Below are positions 10,795 through 22,700 of a stretch of DNA of 64,000 bases, in pieces. The translations under genes were made by a program, and so were the position numbers. This DNA is from Parelaphostrongylus tenuis. Its lineage: Eukaryota > Nematoda > Chromadorea > Rhabditida > Metastrongylidae. The stretch spans positions 62,001-126,000 of the forward strand of contig JAHQIW010007183.1 of NCBI GenBank assembly GCA_019055375.1, in the 5' to 3' direction. The notes under the pieces are model-generated. The model saw nothing but the letters and a program-made list of their open reading frames with translations. It was not told the DNA's origin and did not search any database. The number at the start of each line of letters is the position of its first letter. Position 1 is the first letter of the stretch.

Positions 10795-10960
10795 TTCTGT
10801 CCGGATGGCTAGCTGTAAGGACGAAACACGTGTATCGGGCTGTACAAGAGCCCTTACCAGATCACATGACAAGTTGGCTCAAATAATAATGAGAGGATCT
10901 ATTGAAATTTGAGCGTGGCTCAAACGAAGCACTCGAAATAAAGGTATAGCCAATTTTGTT
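10795..10960 (+). repeat. Hammerhead-bearing repeat, decayed copy
   Basis: GAAACACGTGTAT at 10823 onward matches the second half of the ACACGTGT-class hammerhead, but the CTGAYGA core is lost. The repeat tail TTTGAGCGTGG and CTCGAAATAAAGGTAT lies about 70 bases downstream, as in intact copies. Confidence 0.55.
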
Positions 10961-11612
10961 GTTAAAACAATGACTAATATTGCTGAACGTTAGAGGAAAA
11001 AAAATTTGGCGTTAAATAGTCTTTTAGAGAAACCGGTGTCGACTTTATTCGCTGGATCTCAGAGATAACTGAGTGCTTATCTAGTCTATCCAATAACTTA
11101 CAAAGGTCTATCAATGTATTAATTAAGATTTTTTGTTAACATGAGTCTAGTTCCGATTTTCCAACCCTAGAGGATGGAGGGTTTGTTTTGATTGGACGTG
11201 GCAAAGCAAGGGTCGATCCAGTCTCTAATGTAGAAGATCTCTAGCAATTGCTAGCGCAAGTGGTGGGCAAACACCATTTTTGATAGAGTTACGGCTAAGA
11301 GCTCATCCCAACAACGCGCTTTCTTCCTATGGAAACCTGAGCGTTGTTCACAAAGGAACATGGAATCAAACAAATTTAGCTTGACTCTCTATTCAAAACT
11401 GCCTGTTGTAGAGCTAATAGAACACAGTGATTAAAACGCACCCAGAGGCAAATGATTTTTGCTATTTTTGCATAACAGGGCAAGGATATTCGAACGGACC
11501 TCTGTTGCTGGACCTCGACTATGCACCAGATTTTTAGTGATTATCTAGGAAGCTGAATCTCGAAAAACTCAGAAATGTACTTGTTTTTATAAAGGCATTC
11601 TTACATTAGACG

Positions 11613-11905
11613 AGCGCATGTGGCGCAATGGTTAGAGGTCCCTTGCGTCGCACACAAAGTCTACGGTTCGACCTCGTACTTACGCCTTAGCAAACCATCC
11701 ATCCCTTTGGTTGGGTAAATTGGCACCAGATTGGTCTTTGACTTGTCTGAGAAGAGAGGCAGCACTGACTCGACACAGCGGCAAGCCACTGCGAATCATT
11801 ATATAGGTCAAATAAGCATTCAGTCACCTTAGAAAGCTATAAATTAAGTAGGAACGCATGAAGCATCCCTTAGAGTTTGATCAACACCGAGAACCTTATC
11901 CTCTT
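11613..11905 (+). repeat. tRNA-derived SINE, family A, nearly full length
   Basis: The head GCGCATGTGGCGCAATGGTT with a B box GGTTCGACCT is followed by the family body (CCATCCATCCCT, GGTAAATTGGCACCAGA, GCAGCACTGACTCGA) and the 3' end TTTGATCAACACCGAGAACC and TTATCC. The layout is the same as in the copies at 20.8, 22.2, 35.3, 38.3 and 50.6 kb. Confidence 0.85.
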
Positions 11906-11909
11906 ATTC

Positions 11910-13740
11910 TTACAGCGCTGTGGCACTGAAAATAAAATTCTGTTTCAGGCGCGTCGCGCAATAATGCGCCTGTATCTGGCTGGACAGAGTTCGTTTCCGT
12001 AAACTTTTACCAACGATTAAATAGCGCAAATCGCAAAAAGTTCAAAAGCGCTCTTACTTCTTCAAAGTAGCCTTTTATAGCGCTCTATTAGGGGTTATAA
12101 TTGTGTTTCACACTCTTAGAGCTTCATAGCGCGGAAACTTGTTATTTATTTGAAAACCTACTCCTATTGCATTAAGATTTTTGGCTTACTTAGATTTAAA
12201 TTGGGAATAAGTTTTGCTCTATCGTTATCTGGGCTTAGACTTTTTAGTGCTGATTTATACTACGAAATAAACCCGCTGATATGCCTAAGCCTATGCACGA
12301 AAACATATGAACATGTAGAGAAAAGAGCCAAGGTCTTATCTGGAATTTTTTTCGAAGAGAAAAATTTCAATTTCAAGAGCAAAATTGCGTTCACATCTAA
12401 ATCACGCTTGCGCACTCGATCGATCGTGTATCATTTCCTAGCTAATCATACATCCTACCCGACAAGCAATGTGCGGCGTCTTTGAAGCTCAATATTATTT
12501 TCCACGCTACAGTGCAGTAAAACGGTCAGAAAATAATCATAGTGAGAAATCGCCGGAACATACGCTTTTGACTGATTCACCAGAGCATATTTCTTGTAGT
12601 ACAAAGTACTTTCCTCAGACTATTAGCAGTTGTTTGATAGCGTAAAGTCTACTGATTCAAATGCTGTGCATAATTTCAAGAAGACCGTTCCTTTACAATG
12701 CATAAGGGAAAATAAGATTGATTCACATGCGCGAGTTTTCTTTGGCGAATTCACGGAAGGTAGGGGAGGCAGGAGGATTATCGATCGATGGTGCCTAAGT
12801 AGGGTGGAATGTGTTTGATTAGAAATTGTTAATCCGCTTTGAAAGAAACTCTGAACTGAACGTCTGAGTTTGAAACCAGACAATTTTTACATACATTCAT
12901 GTGCTTTCAGCGAAGTAATGTTTGAATTGCGCGGCCGATGTGAAGCATAATTTAATTTTCAATTTTTCATCGTTATAAGAGGATTCTTCTAAGAAACTGG
13001 CTAGGCTCAGCTCATGTTTGAGATTATAGCTTTCGAATGACTAGATTACTAATTTTCTTCATGGAAACTCCTTCTCCAGCGTAGGGGATAGTCTTGGAAA
13101 TCTGAGCTATCAAACGGAAAAGAACCCGAATGATTACCAGAATTTCAATGGAAAATTTCCTTTCAACGAAAGACTTTTCCTCTCATATGACTGAACGATA
13201 ACATAGAGCAGCCCATTATTCCAAGAGTGCCGGTCATCGCATCACTATTGCGCCGAAAATGGTTCTATTGTCGCAATATTATGATTTCTGCTGCAGCTTA
13301 AGCTTGATCAGGTCCACCACCGACTTGTGCTCTTCGTATCACTTCCGCTGAAGTGTGATTACTGATAGCACCGTTCAAGTTGAACGTGGTTGAGAGAAGG
13401 GCAAAGCCAGTATATTGGCATAAGCAGGGCAAAGTTATCCTGTGTTCAAAACAAAGTTTCTGAGTCTTCCTAACATCTCAGCGCCTTTGTTGCTACTTCT
13501 ATCTTAAATCGGCTGAAAAGCCTTGATGGTGAAATCGACTGTACGAGTGTTTACTCAGCGTTTCGGAAACTTCTTGGCGCTAACAGAACTGCACAGCAAC
13601 TCTCGTGTTTTGTACTAGTGTTCGGGATAGTACGAGCATATTCTTTTTCATGATCGCAGTTGGCTGTTTACTGTAGTAGATAACTTTTACATAGATTACA
13701 ATCATCATTTAATGTGATAATTCAGCAGAGTTTTTTTTAG
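11910..13740. other. No recognisable gene; low-complexity diverged sequence
   Basis: The frames here (for example 12150-12485 plus) look like chance translations of AT-rich sequence, with no splice support. Parts near 12.0-12.7 kb loosely resemble the decayed dispersed repeat at 43 and 54 kb. Confidence 0.45.
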
Positions 13741-16700
13741 AGCACATCAATAGAGGTGCAGCAACCTCTGCTCAACTCTCCACCTGAGAATCATCAAGGT
13801 GCGTCTGAAGCTAGAGGGTCTGCAGTGTCGTCGCCATCAACCGCAGCCGAGGTAGATAGCACTACTATGAAGCTCCAAAAATAATCATTACAGCATTAAA
13901 AAACTGAACATGTCTACGATGAAAGTATGGCATTCCGCAAATCTGAACGTTCTATTGTATTGACCATGCCTTATTTTTGAAACAGTACCTTATAATTTAT
14001 ATGTACCGCAAGATTTCTCTAGATTCCAAGAGCCGCTGGATGGTTTGATGCGGAAGAACAACAAACACAACGGGATGAGAATGACGGTGAGAAAATAACT
14101 AGACTTTGTGACTGTTAATTTGAAAAAGCTCTTAGAAATCACTTCGAACAGCCTTTTTTTTTAAATCTCTACATTTGTTCAGAAGAGTCCACGCGTGACC
14201 TGATTCTGAATAGTATTTTTGTGGTCTTGTCTTACTCCCACTCTTATATGGACGTTTCCACTACATGTTATGGAATATGGAGGAGGTGACCGACATTAAT
14301 CTTTCTGTGCTCAAATGGCTAAAAAACGACTTCACAAAGTCCGATCTATGAGGATTAGACCGCACTATACCGTAGTGGAAGCAGAAGTCTTCCTACACAA
14401 AGAGGATATAAGCCAGCAGCTTCGATTAACCAGTATACGTTAACTGAATAAGTTAGCATTTGTAGGCGTTTGCCGTGGTATTACTTTTACACCCTTCGTG
14501 GAACGCCTTATTATTAGTTCAAGAAAACCCCATATAGCCTCATCACAAGCGTTCTCAATTCACATGAATTTATTGCGAATGTCTACAATGTTGAATGTTT
14601 CAGTGGTGTATCAATAGTCTTCAGAATCAAGACTAACTATGTAACGATTTGCTTATAATTTTAGTCTTTTTCATAGTAATATATTTCCTCATGGTACTTT
14701 TGATTGCATTTCCGTTATTGCATATGGAAATTTACGTCGGCCAAAGGTGTCAAAGTGGCATAATTAAGACAATGCGTACATACGGATACGCATTTGAATG
14801 TGAGTAGTAATCCTTATTTATTCGTACTTCTTAGTTTGTTAGATTTCTGAATGCTTTAGAAGAAATCCGGCATAAATAAACAAAAAGGTAGATTGCAGCG
14901 CGGTACTTGTGGACTGAAGTACCACGTTGCTTTATCGTTCAACAGGTTGAGGAGAAAGTTTTGAGAAAATTCTTGTAAAAAATTTACTTATAAACCTATT
15001 ACACCCGAACAAAGACAAAACTAATAGTCAATGTACTCCCCTTCAACTTCAAGCACTTCCTGTCACTTTTCTGGCAAAAGATGATTCCGCGAGCATAAAA
15101 TTCCAATTTCTTGCTGTTGTAGAAATGCATGACCGAGTTGTCAAAGAGAACTTTCTTCAGTCGCTTCAAGCACAGCTTGACGATCAACTTGTTTTGGACG
15201 ACCTGAACGCGACTAATGTTTCAAACCTTCTTTACTCACGTAGAACTTTTTGAACCATCTTGACATCGTACTTTTGCCAACTGTATCTTCGCGCCAAACC
15301 AGATTGATGCGTTCCACTTGACCCACCGTACCTAATTTGCTCGCTTGTTAACTCCATCTTGAATTAAGAAGATAAATTATATACCAGTCAACGCGGGAAA
15401 AGACGGGGTTTCAAATGAGCCCAGAAACACGTGAAATGGCTAGACACAAAAAAGTTATAACTCTTTCCCCAACCTATTATAATCGGTGAAAAATGATTTC
15501 GCATTCGAAAAACTTCCCTCCTTTTCTATTTGCAATTAGAAGCTTTAATACAGCCATTGTTACAATAATAGATAGAATTGCCCAAAATCACAGTAATTAC
15601 AGGCATTGGAGTTGGAATATTTTGCTTCACGCTGATCAAGTCTCTTACTGGTGTTCAAGACGCGTACATATTAATTCATCATCTCACCAACCTATTTGTT
15701 AAATCTTCCGACATTATGTCTTGTAAATATGAAGCTTACTATAGCAAACCTCCCAACGGAGTTTTGCTATCTTTTCGGGAATTACATGATAATTTAGGCA
15801 GCGCAAATGGTCTACGAACTTAGAGAGCAAGTGGCATCGCAGAGGTTCGAGGACCTTAGACAGAAATGGTCCAAGTGACAAGGGCGGCACCCAGCTGCCA
15901 CCAACCTCAACAGTCAGTTCGATCGCGGGTCATCATCCGTACTGTTGTCTGACACCACTCGGACCACCTCACCTCAAGTCACAATGTCGATTCATTATTG
16001 CTTCTCTCTAAACAACCTCGTTGTCTTGTAACTAATTACTTTCATAAGGTTGCATTCATACAACTCAGATGAATTCAATAGATTTGTGAGCGGAACATAG
16101 TACTTCCGTGGCGGAGCAAACTCACTTTGGCTATGCTCGGCCCATCACCGCGGTTTAGGGATTCTGCCCATATCTAATCACTAGCGACCCCACTGCTAAC
16201 ACTATATACTCACCCACTGGATCCCGCCGTCGGTGTTCTACTTGGGGGCGAACATAGCATTCCCAAATGGGCTCCGCCGCTTAGTCATGCTTCGACAATT
16301 ACGAAACATCGTCAATTACAATAACATTGTCACTTGTCATAACAATGTCAAATGCAATAACATGATCATATGCAATAACATGATCACTTGATAACATCAT
16401 CACTTACGATAACATCATCACCGTCAGCTACAATAACACCACTTGCCATAACACTGTCCTCGATACTCCTCATCAGTCGGTCACCCATATTGACTTACGC
16501 ATATGTTCGCATAACGATATGTCGTGGTCATATATATATATATATATATTATTATATTATCATTTTAGTAATGCATGTATATTATAGGTTGTTTTGGTAT
16601 AAATCCATATAAAGGATTTAAACTCTTCTCTCTTGTCCGTTGCGAGACACAAATCGGCAGCGGATCACAACAACAAAACCACTGAACCTTCACCACACTT

Positions 16701-19700
16701 ACAAAGGTATAGTTTCTACACCCATTCCATGCATTCCAGTGAACGTAGCTCACCATAAGCTACATAACGTTGTCGATTTCTTCTGTCACTACAACTATTT
16801 GGCACAAAGTAGCAACTTCTGTCAGATGAAGAGCTTGCATGATTGCCAGCTACTGTGTTGTATGTCTATCAAGCAGTTACACATTTGTCTGTTTTTCTTG
16901 GCAGGATAAAAGACGTTTGGCTACGTCTTTAAAAAACTTATTTTGATGCCTGAGCTGTAAAAAGGGCAGAGCTTAGTGTTTATTACTCACTATAAACAAT
17001 ACTCTACAAGACTTACATAACTATATCCTTTACATCATTTCCTCTTTTGAAGACAAGACACCTGCTTGATAATGAGCTCACAGTTACTACAATTATTGAG
17101 CCTTTTTACACATCGAATCGTTGGACAACAGTGGATTCTGTTGGAGGTGCAACACAGCGCGTCTACGTGTAATAATGTGATTTTAAATATTTTGGTGATA
17201 AGTCTTTTGAGGTGAAATCGATGAGGATCACTGTATTTCCATGGTGGATGACAGAAGCTGTCCCTCAGGAACTTTTTTCTATGGTAAATGCATGAATTAC
17301 TCGGAATTCGAAAGGCTTATGACTATTCTCGCGCCTGTTAAAGATCATTATGCCAGGTTAGTTATGATTATCACGTGTTACAGCTTGATGGCACCGTTTT
17401 CCCTGTTATAATATGAAATATTAGTTCTGTACATATAGCTCAAAGATTGAAGTGTTGTGTAGTATCAATGCGATTTTTCAGGAAAATGAGGAGAGTGGGA
17501 AATCCAGAATTTAACTTCCACGTAAGCTGTTTATCACTCGTTTGACAGTACTCGAGAGAAATGTCTATGATGTTCCATAAGCTCATTCAAATGTTCAAAA
17601 GGCGGTTCTAGTAGGAGATTTATAAGTTGAACCGACATTGATTCGACATAATCTTTTTTCCTTCGCAATCTTACTAACCTAAATTGAATAAAATTGAGTT
17701 GTGTATAACCAGTACGTTATTCATTTCATTGCAGCGTTTATTATATAACATAATAGTATACGGTCTTATTGGTCTATTGAGTGTTTTTGGATTGAAGACT
17801 ATTCGCATACTTCTCATCTTCACATGTCAGTTCTTACAGATTTGTTCATAGTAAAAAACTGGGTACTTTTCCATTAGATTGCACGGGATGAAAAACCGGT
17901 CTTTTTGTGGAAAGGGACTTTCTTGAAAGTGTCAGTAATTATTTGAAAGCTTAATTTATAGCTAAAGCCGTACTTGGACTGCATATGAAAAAGTCTTTTT
18001 ATAACGCTGTAACTCTCAGAATGAAAATATATCTCACATGCAAGGAGCGTATTTTGCCTTATCTCGCTTATATTTCTTTGGACAAAACTCCTTCCTTAGA
18101 TCCTAAGACTATTTCAAAAGCACAAATCTCGAAGAACTCAAATATGTGTTTGCTTTTAGGAAAGGCTCTTTTGATAGGGTTGCATGAGAAAGAAAATGTT
18201 TGCGTATTACACTTCGCCAGAGAGAGAGCTCTCTCTGGAGTACTAGTAATCATTCGATAGCGCAAGTTTCAGAAATCTCAATGCTGTGATTATTTTCTGA
18301 AAAGACCGTTTCACTGAAGTGTAGCAGCGAAAATAAGATCAATATTCACTTATTTGGCGCGCTTGTCTACCGGTTAGAGTACCAGCTGAGGTCGTATTTT
18401 TGCTCACCACTCAATTCTCTTAGGCATTATATTATATCTTATCGCCATGACAACTCATAGATCGCATTAACTGTCTAGACTAATATTCGGGAATTTTTCT
18501 GATATCACCTTGTTTGATCATACCTCTTCTTTTCATAATGAAATATGTTTAGATTAGCACATAGTTTCACCTTTTCGTTCAAATCCATACCTCTTTGCTG
18601 AGTTGGTTACCATTAGCTATTGATCAATATGTCAGGCAATAATTTAGTGGATGTGGGGCAGTGAATTGAAAAAAACTTTTGGTTTACATGATCTTTCAGT
18701 AAACTTGCTATTTCTTCATTTCGCTTCATTCTCTGTGATTCGTTCTACAATCTTGTAATCTTAAGAATTTTGTTTTGTAAATTGAGAATCTAAAAGCATT
18801 ACGATTATAAAATATTATGAGAATTTCGCTAATCTTGTTATTTTTGTTTTATATGGTCTTGAAGTTCCCCAAGTGCGTTTATATGCAACGTTTTAAACGA
18901 TCAAGCAAAGTCGATCGTAAATGTTAAAAAGATTTTATTATCATTATTATTATCCTTTTGCTTTATCTCGTCATTCACATTCACTGCTCTAATACAGACA
19001 CTTCTTCCATTCAACTCGTTCCTTAAAATGCATTGAAATTTGTCGTTAATAAAGGTCTGCAAATTTCCTTTTAGCCGTGAATGTCGCTCAACTCTAATTT
19101 TGCCGATTTTTCGTAGTCTCAAGATAGTCAAGATAAAGCGTTCCTTGGGCTCTTTTATGAATCATCTAATATCACGAAGTTGATCTACAATTTTCATTCT
19201 GCTGACATTGCGAAGTCTTTTTCTTCCTCAGATTTCATGATTCGAGATGAAGACAAAGACGTCGAAATGTCAGCTAAGTGAAATTTCTATATCAACCTTT
19301 TGGCAATAGCTTATGATTATAGTTAATTGGTAATGCCAAGATCTATGGAAAGCTGATCAAGGTATTACTTTCCCACTTGGATTGCGGGGGGTGAACTATT
19401 AGGAACCGGTATCAATCTAGTGAACACGTATGGATGACAGGGTTTGTTGGCCCGATGATGAGGCGAAGCTATAAGCTAATGTGCTTTCAAGACACTTATA
19501 AGCATTGCGCCACATACGCTCAAGAAAATATCATACTTTTTTTGCTAAGACCGTTACGGCGAGTATAATGGGAAAATTGTGAAGCAAACTTTTCGATGAA
19601 CACCTTCCATCTCGTAGTTAGTCTGTTGCTATGTTCTTTAGATTCTTGCTGCAAAATATTAGCACTCTACCTATTCAGGCCCTCTTATTATAGTTTTACG

Positions 19701-22700
19701 CCTTCGTACGTGATCGTGCGCTTAGTCGTCAACGTTACTGGAATGTTGTTGCTGCTACCGCATTTTCAGTGATTTGTTTCGGTTTGAGTATATTTCGATC
19801 GGCATCGGTAAGTGTAAAATGAGTAAAGCATCATAGCTGTTCTTGATTCACTATCGTTTTCTTCAAAATCAATCCTTTTTTCAAAGCATCGTTAATTTCT
19901 GATTCGGACTAATCAAAACTTGGTTTCAAAATAACTTTGGTTTATGAAAATTCACTTGTTTTTTGTATTTACTATTCTACTAACTCACTAAGATGGAGTG
20001 TTCCTAAAGATTTAATTTAAGAAATACGTTCAATATTCAGTTATTCAGTTATTGAAAGTGTGTTTAGAGTGTGAATGAGAGGTACGCCACATTCGTTGAT
20101 CACCTTCTTTCTTCTATACATTTCATAAACTTGCAACATTTCCATTTTCTCTTATCATCTTGATCCATTGTGTCATTTCCATGTGCTCATTTCAAATGCT
20201 ATGTGAGCGTCTTCTTGAAATATCATTTTGAAAAAACGATTATAACGTTTGTCTATCGTGATACTCGTAAGTATAAGCACAGCAGTCTGGAGGAATGGGT
20301 CAATTGAACGATCAGCTGTGATTCAATATACTTTTATGTTCATGGAGAAAATCCTACTTCCTATATCGTCATCTCACCATAACACTTCAGAGATAAAAGG
20401 CGCCTTGCTGTCGTAACTAATCCATTTTGAGATACTCAAGTGAGAGGAATTTTTATTCACAGCGATGACTGTTTCATTAAAATCGTTACGAGGTTTTATG
20501 AGTAGATCCCATGAAGCTCGCCAAACCTGTAGAATCGACAGTCGGGCTTGCAAACAAGAATCAATACGCACTGTTGACATATCGATCCCCTTTACGGCCA
20601 AATATCTATTTAATTACCTCTACGATGTTCAGTGAAGTCAAATTCATGGGAGATTCAACATCAGGGATCAACATCAAACGTCACATCTCTTATGCATCTA
20701 CCGTGAAGTCACAGCATTCTCAGCTTTTTTTTTTGATCGATCACACTCGCCGCTCAAAAGTGAAGGCGATTATCATATCCATGGAAATAAAAGGCATTAA
20801 AAATAAAGGATATAGGACAAGGCTCTCGGCGTTGATCAATCCCTGAGAGATGCGCCATGCATTCGTCTTCAATTTTTAACTTTGCTTGAGGTGATTGAAC
20901 GCATATCAGGCCTTCATAATTTCTCACGATGGCCTTCCGCTGTACAGAGTCAGCGCTGCTCATCTTCCCAGAAAGTCTGAGACCCGTCTGGCACAAATTT
21001 ACCGACCGCGGAACGATGGATGGCTTGGTGAGCCATGAGCGCGAGATCTAACCACTGACCTCGTGTGCGACGCAATACACCTCCAACCACTGCACCACAT
21101 ACGCCTCTAATGAAAGGCATTATACACATTTATTAGTACCATGCGATTCAATCCAATGACTATAGCAGTGCCCATGACACCTCGTCCAAACGAACTCTAG
21201 GTTCACCTCCTAATAGCATACAAGATGAAAACCAAGTGATACAACCGTGGCGAGGTTGCTCTAGGGATGGGAAATGCTCTAGCGATTCTGCTTTATGCAA
21301 CGAAATCTCCCCATTCGAGATACAGTATTAAGTATTCTACACTGAATGAAGTTTCTTCTTTGCTTCATTTCTTATGTTATCTCTTCATTCATTATTTCAT
21401 TGTGTAGGAGAACGTGAATATTTGATCGATCTTTGTGAACTGTACTCACTGAAAGAGAAAGAGAATCCATTAACATCACCGACACATTCGTGGCAATTTG
21501 TGGTATTTAATGTGGTACCTTTCGCTTTTCTGGTAAGTTCTTCTAAAGCTGCAATCGTTTATTCTGAAATTTAAAAAACAGCACTATTACATTAATTGTT
21601 TTTCTAACTATTCGATAAGCATCTTTGACACATAAGTTGTTCCCACGTGTACTCTCATTATTGACGAGTAAGAATCTTAGTTTCTGAAGTATTTTTTGAT
21701 CTCGCATTTGTTTGGGATTGTTAATCAGATTTCTTCGGTTCAATACTAGTTAAGTTAATACTTATATATATCTAAACAATTTAACTTTGTTTATTCTTGG
21801 CAACGCCACTAGGTATGAAAAAACATCACTATTGAATAATCTGAGCGCAGGAAACCTCGCAGTTTGTGAACATGCTCGCTAAGCGGTGCAATGCTTTGTA
21901 GTTGTTCAGCACGTCCTAGTGCCCTAGCATACGGAATCCTCTTCGCCCTCGTTCTAGACCACTACGTTTTTCCTGACAGGAGAGGTCAAAATGTTCGCAA
22001 GTTTTCTTAACTGCTTTCCAAACCCCTTCTAAATTCATTAATGGTGAAGCATTAAATTTCAATCATAAAATACTGTTAAACAAATTCTCTTAGAGAGTTT
22101 GATATAAGTTGTGAGCTGCCAGTGCATGGAATTACCAAAATCATCCATTGCGAAGACACAAAAACCTTAAAGGATAAAAGGATAAAGCTCTCGGCGTTGA
22201 TCAATCCCTGAGTGATGCGCCATGCAATCGACTTTAATTTTTTACTTTCGTTTGAGGTGATTTAATGCATATCTGGCCTTTACAATGACTCGCGGTGGCC
22301 TCCCGCTGAACCGAGTCAGTGCTGCTTATCCTCCCAGACAAGTCTGAGACCTGCCTGGTACCAATTTACCGACCCCGGAGAGATGGATGGCTTGGTGAGC
22401 CATGAGCGCGAGATCGAACCATTGACCTCGTGTGCGACGCAGGGCACCTCTAACCTCTGCGCCACATGCGCCATTGGGTCATATATCCAGCACAGCGTAT
22501 ATCTCGTAAATTTCAAAACTCCGTTTGTTCTTCAGAAAGGTTTCTTTAGAACGCCTCTAAAGAACGAGACTCGTCATCCTTGGACTTAAAACAAGGTGTA
22601 AACACTCGACGCATTCATTGATGTCTCGAAACTTCTTCTTGCTCAGAAGGTGCTCCAGCGACTGGAAGAGGTGGTAGCAAAACGGCGAAAAGTTAAGACT